From: Lactobacillus colini
GTDB lineage: Bacteria; Bacillota; Bacilli; Lactobacillales; Lactobacillaceae
NCBI RefSeq assembly: GCF_017874575.1
Contig: NZ_JAGGLU010000009.1
Coordinates: forward strand, 22,646 to 86,645
Reading direction: 5' to 3'
Length of the DNA stretch: 64,000 nt
A program made the position numbers and the translations under genes. Position 1 is the first letter of the stretch, and each line of letters starts with the position of its first letter. The notes beneath the pieces were generated by a model. That model did no database searches, was not told the DNA's origin, and saw only the letters and a list, made by a program, of their open reading frames with translations. Of the stretch, positions 1-7,590 are shown in pieces.

Positions 1-492
1 GATAAGTACCTTAACCACTTCACACACGGAATTAAGGAATTAGAACCGCGTGCTAAGAAGCAAATGACTAATATTGCCAACATGGCTAAAGAAGAAGGAC
101 TTGAATTCAATATTTTCGATGTGGTGCCAGTTAATACAATGTCTGCTCACCGCTTATTTAAGCTGGCTGAGAATAAGTACAGTGCAGATGTTGCAGATAA
201 CTTAATTCATAGATTCTATCACATTTATTTCGTTGAAGGTAAGTCGATTGCTGACAACCAAGTCTTAAAAGCTGCTGCACTTGCTAGTGGATTGAGTGAG
301 ACAGATATTGATGAAGTATTGACTTCTGACAAGTTCGAAGATGAGGTATTAGAAGATAGGAAGGAATTGGAAGCATTTGGCGTTAATGGTGTGCCATTCT
401 TCGTAATTAATAATAAATATGCGATCTCTGGCGCTCAACCTTATGATGTATTTATTAATGCACTGAAGAAGATTAGTGCTGAAGAAAGTTAA
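1..492 (+). CDS. DsbA-family (FrnE-like) oxidoreductase, 5' end outside window
   Basis: The reading frame is open from the first base, so the gene begins upstream and only the last 163 residues are visible. The visible part fits the helical insertion and C-terminal thioredoxin-fold half of DSBA/FrnE-like proteins. Near the end a conserved-looking GVNGVPFFVI stretch carries the cis-proline loop, followed by ISGAQPYDVF, typical of the family's last strand and helix. The N-terminal CxxC or its replacement is not in view, so it cannot be said whether the protein is redox active. Such proteins are usually cytoplasmic in lactobacilli. An ATG exists at 64 but lies inside the conserved fold and is not a credible start. 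Confidence 0.8.
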   Translation, partial: DKYLNHFTHGIKELEPRAKKQMTNIANMAKEEGLEFNIFDVVPVNTMSAHRLFKLAENKYSADVADNLIHRFYHIYFVEGKSIADNQVLKAAALASGLSETDIDEVLTSDKFEDEVLEDRKELEAFGVNGVPFFVINNKYAISGAQPYDVFINALKKISAEES

Positions 493-501
493 GTGGTTAG
501 C

Positions 502-531
502 TTTACTTTTAAATATTCCCTTTGGTATAAT
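502..531 (+). promoter_or_regulatory. Putative promoter of tRNA-Thr
   Basis: TTTACT at 502-507 and a perfect TATAAT at 526-531, separated by 18 bases, lie about 17 bases before the mature tRNA 5' end. Confidence 0.5.
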
Positions 532-548
532 ATTACCGTTCAAGGGAT

Positions 549-621
549 GCCGAGTTAGCTCAGTTGGTAGAGCGCTTCCCTCGTAAAGAAGAGGTCGCCA
601 GTTCGATCCTGGCACGCGGCA
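549..621 (+). tRNA. tRNA-Thr (CGT)
   Basis: A 73-base cloverleaf: D arm 558-573, anticodon loop 580-586 with CGT at 582-584, T arm 597-613 with five perfect pairs and a TTCGATC loop, discriminator A621. No CCA is encoded. Two stem positions do not pair: A553 against G616 in the acceptor stem and C579 against A587 closing the anticodon loop. It reads as tRNA-Thr(CGT), but the mismatches make full function uncertain. Confidence 0.85.
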
Positions 622-633
622 TATATCATATTT

Positions 634-678
634 AGCTGTTCTAGTGTTGTTTAAAGAGCATTAGGACAGCTTTTTTTT
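634..678 (+). terminator. Rho-independent terminator after tRNA-Thr
   Basis: A 10-pair stem (AGCTGTTCTA 634-643 with TAGGACAGCT 662-671, one G-T pair) is followed by a run of T. Confidence 0.8.
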
Positions 679-753
679 GTGTTTGGGCGATTTAAAGGGC
701 TTAATTGTTTTTGTATAATTAAGCTAGGACATTTTGCAAGATAGGTCATAGTT

Positions 754-1349
754 ATGAAAAGTAATTTTGAATTTTTGAATCAAGATGAAATGACATCTCA
801 ATATTATGCAAGAGCAAATGAAGCTGAAAAGGCATATGTCTTTAATGCATATGCTAGTGTTTTAACAAGTGTTAGGGCAACAGCTGAAAATATTGCTACG
901 GATGTTGCTGATCAAAATTTTATTAATATTGATAATTTAACTTTTAACGAAGTACTCAAAAAATTAAAATTAGGCGCCTATATTGATGATTACGCCTTGC
1001 AGCTCTTCTATGATATTAAAGGTGCTGGTAATGTTGCTGCTCATAGCTTAGAAGAGACTACTAACCAAGAAGCTCTTAAGGCTTTAAAGCAATTATATGC
1101 CTTAGCTGTTTGGTTCGTTAGGGCATATTATGATGAAAAGATGGATGCAACAAAGAGCCGAAGGCGCAAGAATTCCTTTACCAGACAACAACCACTGTTC
1201 CTAGTACCGCAGAAAGGAACTTAATTTATATTCAAACAGCTGATAATTCTTCTGGTAAGTTCCCAGCTTATGTCGGCAATCAAAAAGTTGGCAAAACTGG
1301 CGTTGGTGACTTAGCTGAGGATAATTATGAAGTACAAGCAATGGAATAA
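754..1349 (+). pseudogene. Frameshifted DUF4145-like N-terminal fragment of a restriction (HsdR-type) protein
   Basis: The first frame, from ATG 754, gives a helical domain resembling the DUF4145 domain at the N-terminus of many type I restriction (R) subunits, including a GAGNVAAHS stretch like the family's conserved KGNxAxH region. That frame ends at 1224 with an unrelated tail. From about 1182 a second frame continues with sensible sequence (QTTTTVPSTAERN, then YIQTADNSSGKFPAYVG) to a stop at 1347-1349. A single-base frameshift near 1182 explains both. The helicase and nuclease parts expected of an R subunit are absent. Function is judged lost. The DUF4145 assignment is by similarity of pattern only. 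Confidence 0.6.
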
Positions 1350-1354
1350 AGAAG

Positions 1355-2002
1355 ATGACAGAAAAAATAATAAAATCAGCTGATCGCGTGAAAAATATCG
1401 GCGAAGTCTTTACTCCAAAGAAGACCGTAGACCTCATGCTAGATCAGCCTGAAATAAAAGAAAAAGTTAATATCTTAGACGCTACTTTTCTTGAACCGTC
1501 TGCTGGTGAAGGTGTATTTTTAGTTGAAATATTAAAACACAAATTATCTGTAGCGGTAAGGCAAAGTAAAACTACTAAAGAAATGCAGAATAAGCATTGT
1601 CTAGCATTTATAGTATTGAACTGATGGAAGATAATGTTGAGATGTTGGTCATGAATATGAATTCGACTTTTCAACAAGCATATTTCAAAAATTTTAACCC
1701 AAAAGACCAAAATACAAAGGTTCTTAAGAGTGCACAAGTAATTATTTTAGCAAATAGGCTCAAGGGGATGCATTGACTCGTAAGACTAATACAGGTGATC
1801 CGATTATCTTTAGTGAATGGAAGCCAGTAGGCAAGACGAAAGTTCAACAAACTGAGTATACCTTTGATTCTATAATTGAAGGCGGAGAGTCTTCTGGAAC
1901 TGTGCATCAAGCTGAGTAGTTAGATTTTTTTCGGATCCATACACTGAAGATGATGAACTAGAAAAGAAACAATATCTACTTGTTAAATGGGAAGATATAT
2001 AA
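1355..2002 (+). pseudogene. Decayed N6-adenine DNA methyltransferase of a restriction-modification system
   Basis: ATG 1355 opens a frame with motifs of adenine-specific methylases: VFTPKKTVDLMLD, then ATFLEPSAGEGVFLVEIL, matching the SAM-binding motif region. It stops at 1624. From about 1600 a second frame gives IYSIELMEDN, the expected next motif, and from about 1758 a third frame continues GDALTRKTNTGDPIIFSEW to a stop at 1917-1919. A further frame at about 1932-2002 (SDPYTEDDELEKKQYL) may be the C-terminal end. No NPPY catalytic motif survives, so at least two frameshifts plus internal loss are needed. It follows the HsdR-like fragment by five bases, so both are probably remnants of one locus. 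Confidence 0.7.
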
Positions 2003-2046
2003 GCAATTTACGAATAGTACAGAAAGAACTTGGAGAGGTTGATTAG

Positions 2047-4017
2047 ATGAAGGCGGATAGTGTACATTTATTTGAATTTCTAGGATTAGGAAAAACAATT
2101 TTTGAAATACCAGTTTTTCAAAGAAATTATGAGTGGGGAAAAGAACAGTGTATTCAACTTTTTAATGATTTAACTGTTGCTGCACAAACCGATACAGATC
2201 ACTTTATTGGTGCAGTAGTGTATGTAACAGAATCTGGAAAAAAGTTGAGTCGAATTTATCGTATAATTGATGGTCAGCAACGCTTAATGAGTTTGACACT
2301 TTTACTAAAAGCTATAGCTGATAAAGATAATAATGATAAGGATGAAATTGTTGAAGAATATTTAACTAATAAGTACGTTAATGATAATAATCATCTTAAA
2401 TTAAAGCCTGTTGATCACGATATTCAAGCATTTAATGCAGTAATGAATGAAGATATTGTTAATGAAGAACCTTCAAAAGTGATTGAAAATTACGAGTTAT
2501 TTAAGAATTTAATTGATAAATCAAATCTCACTAGTAATCAACTTTTTGAAGCTATGAACCATTTTAATATGGTTTATATTGAGTTAACTGATGAGAATAC
2601 TGAAGAAAACCCACAAGTAATTTTTGAAAGTTTGAATTCTACGGGTGTATCACTATCTCCATCAGATTTAGTTAGAAACTTTTTACTGATGAAATTAGAT
2701 TCTGAGTCCCAAAACTATCTTTATAAAAAGTATTGGGGAAAAATAGAAAAAATGTTTTCAACTCAAACATTTACAGAATTTATTCGTCATTATCTAGTAT
2801 TGAAAACTCATAAACTAATTAAGAAGAATAAAGTTTATGAAGATTATAAGTATTATTATGTAGCTGAAAATTTAAGCTCAGAATCTGCATTGGCTGATTT
2901 GCATAAATTCGCAATCTATTATTATCAGTTGTTAAATTCAGAATCTAATGATGATGATTTTAATCGAATTTTAGATCATATAAATATTATGGAAAGTAAG
3001 GTTGTTTTTCCATATTTAATGTTGCTAATGGATATGGTAGATAATGGTAATATTGGTCAGAATTCGGCTAATGAATTAGCTTATATCTTGGAAAATTACT
3101 TATTCAGATTAAAAGCTTGCAAATTTCCTTCTAATGGCTTAAATAAAATTGTTATTGGCCTTTGTGATACTTCAAAAGAAGAAGGTAATTTAAAATTAAG
3201 ATTGTTACGTTTACTAAAATCTAAATTCCCTACTGATAAACAAGTATATGAACATTTGATGGAAGTAGATCTATATCATCAAAGAAATCATTTAGCTAAG
3301 TTAGCATTAATAATTCTTGAAGAAAATAGAACCAAAGAAACTGTAGATTTTGATAATGCGCAAGTAGAACACATCTTGCCACAACGTTTAAATAATGAAT
3401 GGAAACTTCAGGTGGCAAATGCAGAAAGAATTAAAAAACAATATGGTGGTACTTTGGGTAATTTAACTCTCACTAAGTACAATCAAGAAATGAGTAATAA
3501 GGTATTTAGTGAAAAAAGAGATTACTATCATGATTCCAATATTTCATTAACTCGTGAAGTTGCTAATGAGTATAGCAGTTGGGATAAAGATGAAATTATT
3601 GATCGTACAAGAAAGTTGACTAAAGAATTATTGGATATTTTTCCAATGCCAGACATCAAGGATATTGATACTACTGAAGTAGATGGAGAATATTCAATTA
3701 GTGATTCAATTGATATAACAGGCAAAAAACCATCTCATATTAATATTAATGGTCAAGAATATTCTGTAAGTTCCTGGCGTCAGATGTTAATTACCTTCTT
3801 GAATAATATTTGGAATATAGATAGCTTAAACTTTGGTCGTATCAAAGAAAATGCTCAACTTAATAAAATACTGTTTAAAGCAAGGAGAGCACCTGTTAAA
3901 TTAGATAACGGTATAACTATTGAAACTAATTTCTCTGCTACAGTAGTTTTGGCAATTATTTCTAAAATTGCTGCAATTTGTGATTTAACCAATGAAGTTT
4001 CTTATACACTAAAGTAA
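2047..4017 (+). CDS. GmrSD-like DUF262/DUF1524 nuclease (probable type IV-like restriction protein)
   Basis: 656 residues. The N-terminal DUF262 domain carries DGQQR at residues 75-79, the ParB-like nucleotide-binding motif used by GmrS-type proteins. Towards the C-terminus a DUF1524 His-Me (HNH) nuclease region includes VEHILPQ (His442) and the downstream GTLGNLTLT stretch. A further ~90-residue extension (ININGQEYSVSSW) follows. Proteins with this pair of domains cleave modified phage DNA (GmrSD, BrxU, SspE), using nucleotide hydrolysis. GGAGAGG about ten bases before ATG 2047 supports the start. It sits directly after two decayed restriction-modification genes and is the only intact defence gene of the island. 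The specific modification recognised is not inferable. Confidence 0.85.
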   Translation: MKADSVHLFEFLGLGKTIFEIPVFQRNYEWGKEQCIQLFNDLTVAAQTDTDHFIGAVVYVTESGKKLSRIYRIIDGQQRLMSLTLLLKAIADKDNNDKDEIVEEYLTNKYVNDNNHLKLKPVDHDIQAFNAVMNEDIVNEEPSKVIENYELFKNLIDKSNLTSNQLFEAMNHFNMVYIELTDENTEENPQVIFESLNSTGVSLSPSDLVRNFLLMKLDSESQNYLYKKYWGKIEKMFSTQTFTEFIRHYLVLKTHKLIKKNKVYEDYKYYYVAENLSSESALADLHKFAIYYYQLLNSESNDDDFNRILDHINIMESKVVFPYLMLLMDMVDNGNIGQNSANELAYILENYLFRLKACKFPSNGLNKIVIGLCDTSKEEGNLKLRLLRLLKSKFPTDKQVYEHLMEVDLYHQRNHLAKLALIILEENRTKETVDFDNAQVEHILPQRLNNEWKLQVANAERIKKQYGGTLGNLTLTKYNQEMSNKVFSEKRDYYHDSNISLTREVANEYSSWDKDEIIDRTRKLTKELLDIFPMPDIKDIDTTEVDGEYSISDSIDITGKKPSHININGQEYSVSSWRQMLITFLNNIWNIDSLNFGRIKENAQLNKILFKARRAPVKLDNGITIETNFSATVVLAIISKIAAICDLTNEVSYTLK

Positions 4018-4035
4018 TTAAGTATTACTAACCTT

Positions 4036-4087
4036 AATAACCTTTATTTATCTAAGATTTGTGAAGATAAGTAAAGGTTATTTTTTT
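4036..4087 (+). terminator. Terminator of the DUF262/DUF1524 gene
   Basis: Near-perfect 18-pair inverted repeat (4036-4053 with 4065-4082) followed by T residues. Confidence 0.85.
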
Positions 4088-4204
4088 GCACAATTGTAAA
4101 GACATAGATCAATAACATTAAACTCCATATTGACATCATTTTTTATTGATGCAAAATGAAAAAAACTAAGAAATATTATTTTTTTATTATTGGATGTGAA
4201 ATAA

Positions 4205-4324
4205 ATAAATAATAACAACTTAAATTTCAAACAATTACAAGCATTATCAAAGAATACTGAGAGAATTAGCATTCTAGAGGTTGATGATATTATTGAGTGG
4301 GTAAAGAATTCGAATGAAGACTAA
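4205..4324 (+). pseudogene. C-terminal remnant of a small protein overlapping the MazF-like gene (possible antitoxin)
   Basis: An open frame without a credible start codon (preceded by a stop at 4202-4204) reads FKQLQALSKNTERISI, then LEVDDIIEWVKNSNED, ending at 4322-4324. It overlaps the next gene's ATG (4314) by 11 bases, an arrangement typical of antitoxin-toxin operons. An ATG in another frame upstream near 4157 (MKKTKKYYFF) might be the lost start after a frameshift. The antitoxin reading is inferred from position only; no fold is recognised. Confidence 0.4.
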
Positions 4325-4643
4325 GGAAGATTTTAATATTTATTGTATTGAGATTAATGAAATGAAATCATCGCCAGTTCTAGTATTGGAAGATGATGGG
4401 CTAAATGTGTATTTCTATAAATTCATAACAGATTACTTTAATAAGACCCTTAGAACTAAGCAGCAATGCCACTTAGTCAAAGATAGGAAGGGAGCCAGTC
4501 TAAAGCAACTTTTCTGGATTGACTTAGGTGTGATTTATAAGATGCCTAAGGAACACATAAAGCTCTCGCTGCTTGGTTCTTTAAGTTCTACTGACCAGCT
4601 AAAGCTTATTAAATTTAAGCACGAACTAAATCGATATCGATAG
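4314..4643 (+). CDS. Possible PemK/MazF-like toxin
   Basis: 109 residues. The sequence resembles the lactobacillar PemK/MazF-like family in order of features: PVLVLEDDG then YKFITDYFNK, a charged middle, LKQLFWIDLG, MPKEHIK and a final LLGSLSSTDQLKLIKF helix. MazF-like proteins are ribonucleases or, in divergent branches, inactive relatives. The start ATG overlaps the end of a truncated small frame that could have been its antitoxin. No strong Shine-Dalgarno sequence precedes 4314, suggesting translational coupling. Because the partner seems broken, the toxin may be inactive. Alternative: an uncharacterised accessory protein. Confidence 0.5.
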   Translation: MKTKEDFNIYCIEINEMKSSPVLVLEDDGLNVYFYKFITDYFNKTLRTKQQCHLVKDRKGASLKQLFWIDLGVIYKMPKEHIKLSLLGSLSSTDQLKLIKFKHELNRYR

Positions 4644-4671
4644 GAGGGGAATCTTTTTAAAGGATTGTAGA

Positions 4672-5676
4672 ATGAAAAAATATATATTATGTCTTATCAA
4701 TATTAACGAGCATTGCCGTAGTAATATGGGATGGCACTATCTATATTTTCATGCATAAGGTTGGTTATAGCTATGGTCAGATAAACTTGTTTTTATCTAT
4801 TTTTTGGATAATTACATTTTTTGCTGAGATTCCTTCTGGTTACATCGCTGATCATGTTGGCTATTTAAAGACCTTAAGTATATCTGGCTTCATTTAGAGT
4901 GCTGGGCTTAGTAATATTAGCCTTAAGTTCTAAGAACTTGCTTGTTTTAGTATTGAGTGGGGTATTTACTGCCTTAGGTGATTCATTGCAGTCGGGTACG
5001 TTAACATCTTGGTTATCAAACCGTGCCAAGTCGGAGAATGACATGGATAGCTTGAATCATATCTACTCAACTTTAGGAATGATTACCAGTCCATTAAATA
5101 TGTTGGTTGGCTTTTTAGGAGCTAACGTGTTAGCTAATATTAGTCTTAATTTGCCGATAATTATTGGGGCCGTGTTGTTCATTATTAGTGGTGCACTGTC
5201 ATTGTTCTTAATTAAATATGATGACTATAATAAGAACTCTCAGCCACCTAAGTTTGATATTATAGACGATTTCAAAAATATTAAACAAAATGATTCTAAT
5301 GCCCTAAGACTAATTGTAATTTTCATACCGGTAATTATGATTTCGGTAGCTCCGTTAATCAATAGAAATTGTTTTTTAACATGGTCAAAAAATAATGACA
5401 GGTTACATTGTGGTGTTGATAGGTATTGTTGGGATGCTAGCCTCATATATACCGGCGCTTGATTAATAAGGTAAAGAGCGAAATGAGACAACCCGAGCTA
5501 CTATCATATCAATTTATAATGCTGTTGAAGCTGGGGTTACTGTAGTTGTGTTAGGATTAAACGGTTATATAGCAGATCGTTACGGCTTGGGAACTGCCTG
5601 GATGGTATTAGCGATATTGGGATTAATCTGTTTTGCATTCATTCTAAGCTTAAACAAGTGGAAAGCAATTAAATAA
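4672..5676 (+). pseudogene. Frameshifted MFS transporter
   Basis: Pieces of one major facilitator protein lie in several frames. MKKYIL at 4672 leads into a second frame reading SIAVVIWDGTIYIF and FFAEIPSGYIADHVGYLKT, which is transmembrane segment 1-2 with the MFS loop motif. A third frame (about 4899-5460) supplies segments 3-7 (LGMITSPLNMLVGFLGANVL). Another from about 5500 gives AVEAGVTVVVLGLNGYIADR and ends at 5674-5676. At least three frameshifts separate them, so no full transporter can be made. The substrate is unknown; multidrug-type MFS proteins are the closest in feel. Confidence 0.8.
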
Positions 5677-5684
5677 TAAACGTT

Positions 5685-5717
5685 AAAAGAGCGGTATGAA
5701 ACTATATCGCTCTTTTT
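5685..5717 (+). terminator. Terminator after MFS pseudogene
   Basis: GAGCGGTAT pairs with ATATCGCTC (one G-T pair), flanked by A and T runs. Confidence 0.75.
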
Positions 5718-5837
5718 GATACTAGGGGAAAGTAAAGATAGTGGGAATGTTGCACATAGTAAAGATTGAAATCTAACTCCAATAGTTCTATCATTTTTAG
5801 TGAACCGCTTACAATTTTGAAGAAGGAGATAAATAAA

Positions 5838-6413
5838 ATGGCAACACTATATTTAATGTGACATGGACAGACATATTTTAACTTATGGCATAAAAAGCAA
5901 GGCTGGACTGATTCACCTCTAACTGACCAAGGAATACAACAAGCTAAGAATGTAGGGCAATATTTTGCTAAGCAAGGTATTAAGTTCGACAAGGCATATT
6001 CTTCAACTTCAGAGCGTGCATGTGATACCTTAGAATTAGTAACTCAAAACAAGATGCCATATAAACGGCTTAAGGGGTTGAAGGAGTGGAATTTTGGCAG
6101 TTTTGAAGCACGAGATGAACGACTTGATCCACCTGTTCCTTATGGTGACTTCTTCGTGAAGTATGGTGGCGAGAGTCAAGATGAGCTATCTGAGAGAATA
6201 TATCGGACTATTACTGAGTTGATGGATCAGTCTGATCAAGATGATAAGATATTAATCGTATCTCATGGCGGTGCGATTGCTAATTTTATCAGAAAAGCAG
6301 GATTTGATTGGAAAGAATTCCGTGCTAAATATAAGTTTAGCAATTGCTCTGTGATCAAGCTTGAGTATAACGATAAGAAGTATAAGCTAATTGATGTCAT
6401 AAATGAGCAATAA
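5838..6413 (+). pseudogene. Histidine phosphatase interrupted by TGA in the catalytic RHG motif
   Basis: A histidine phosphatase (phosphoglycerate-mutase-like) gene begins at ATG 5838 after GAAGGAG. Codon 8 is TGA (5859-5861), exactly where the catalytic Arg of LxRHG should be (MATLYLM-stop-HGQT). One C-to-T change from CGA would produce it. The rest is open and conserved to 6413, including SERACDTLE and the second catalytic histidine in VSHGG. Internal ATGs (e.g. 6054) could only give a protein lacking the active site. An intact paralogue is at 20513-21091. A sequencing error at one base is the alternative. Confidence 0.85.
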
Positions 6414-6520
6414 TTTAACTAACTAAAAATACTTGTAAAAAGTAAGCAAATATCTTATAATTGTTTTAACTTAAAAAATATAATTTTAGATATAGTAAAC
6501 AGTTATGGAGGGAAGCTTAC

Positions 6521-6628
6521 ATGGTTATGGAAATCTTAGGAATTGCGGTTATCGTTGGCATGTTATTAGTGGTTACTAGCAAGCCATCAAGAGAGCTCCA
6601 AACTGAGCGTATCAATCGTCGCAGATAA
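6521..6628 (+). CDS. 35-residue membrane peptide
   Basis: ATG 6521 lies eight bases after a strong ATGGAGGGAA ribosome-binding site. The product has an N-terminal hydrophobic helix (EILGIAVIVGMLLVVTS, residues 4-20) and a short basic tail ending INRRR. A hairpin with a T run follows at 6651. It has the look of a real small membrane protein, not a toxin with known family traits. Type I toxins of similar size exist, but no antisense RNA is evident. Function unknown. Confidence 0.6.
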   Translation: MVMEILGIAVIVGMLLVVTSKPSRELQTERINRRR

Positions 6629-6650
6629 TAATCGAATATTAATTAATCAA

Positions 6651-6684
6651 ACGTCTTTCAATAATTTAAGAAAGGCGCTTTTTT
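6651..6684 (+). terminator. Weak terminator after 35-residue gene
   Basis: CGTCTTTC (6652-6659) pairs with GAAAGGCG (one G-T pair), followed by six T. Confidence 0.55.
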
Positions 6685-6726
6685 GTTATAATCGAGATAA
6701 TCTAATTTAGATAGTGAGGACTAATT

Positions 6727-7248
6727 ATGAATCTTATTTATGCACGTAAGGCCAAGGCCACTGACATTGATGATATTGTTGAGATTATTAATCAAGCTAA
6801 GCAATTCTTGAAGGCTAGTGGTTCAAGTCAATGGCAGGGAGACTATCCTGCTGGAGCAGATCTTGAACAAGATATTAATAGCGGCGTTGGCCTAGTATTG
6901 GTAGTTGATGGTAAGGTTGCTGGCTATGCCGCAGTTATTGAAGGAATAGAAGATACCTACCTTAAGATAGATGGAGCATGGTCTGATGATAAGCACACCT
7001 ATGCGACGATTCACCGCTTGGCTATCAGTGATAGGTATAGAGGGATGCATTTGATGGATAATTTTATTTCAAATATTATCACCCTAGAACTCAGCCGTAA
7101 TGTCTATAATTTTAGGGTTGATACTTCTAAGAATAATAAGATTGTCCAGCATATTTTTGAAAAGCATAACTTCATCAAGCGGGGGATTATTTATGTAACC
7201 GAAGACCCAATAGATAATAGCCGCTTAGCTTACGAATTAAATCTATAA
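6727..7248 (+). CDS. GNAT-family N-acetyltransferase
   Basis: 173 residues with the GNAT layout: ARKAKATDIDDIVEI at the N-terminus, a central VDGKVAGYAAVIEG strand pair, HRLAISDRYRGMHLM as the acetyl-CoA pyrophosphate loop (R-x-x-G-M form), and VQHIFEKHNFIKRG near the end. It is a cytoplasmic acetyltransferase of unknown substrate. TAGTGAGGA precedes the ATG at 6727. It stands alone between the small membrane gene and the long leader of the adhesin. Confidence 0.85.
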   Translation: MNLIYARKAKATDIDDIVEIINQAKQFLKASGSSQWQGDYPAGADLEQDINSGVGLVLVVDGKVAGYAAVIEGIEDTYLKIDGAWSDDKHTYATIHRLAISDRYRGMHLMDNFISNIITLELSRNVYNFRVDTSKNNKIVQHIFEKHNFIKRGIIYVTEDPIDNSRLAYELNL

Positions 7249-7527
7249 GATATATCTTATATTAAAAGGAAGCAACCTCAAATCTCGTATATTAATGTAT
7301 CTGTTTTTATAATATGAAGCAATTAATACAGAAATTCTATCAAATCATGTTATTTTTTAATATTCTTAATTTACTTGTATAACTTGTTGATATTATTAGC
7401 TATTACTTGCTATCAAAGATTAAAAAGTATAATTAATCTTACAAAAATTGCATTTAAAAAGCTGACAATATATCTTAACTGTAATTTAATTAGTGGTAAA
7501 GTTTTGTTAAAAAAGCAGAGATATATG
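7249..7527. other. Very AT-rich gap before the adhesin
   Basis: No gene or convincing RNA is seen. Several imperfect AT palindromes (for example around TATATCTTATATT at 7250) may end the GNAT transcript. The rest is probably upstream promoter DNA of the adhesin. Confidence 0.4.
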
Positions 7528-7557
7528 TTGTTTTAATTTATAAGTATAGTATATAAT
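7528..7557 (+). promoter_or_regulatory. Putative promoter of the adhesin
   Basis: TTGTTT (7528-7533) and TATAAT (7552-7557) are spaced by 18 bases, about 34 bases before the TTG start. Confidence 0.5.
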
Positions 7558-7590
7558 ACTAATCACAAAATAATATTTGAGGTGATAGAT

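Noticed and set aside
7582..7590. GTG at 7582 as start of the adhesin
   Set aside because: It lies inside the GAGGTGAT ribosome-binding site; TTG 7591 is correctly spaced and gives the usual MLSKN start of YSIRK proteins.
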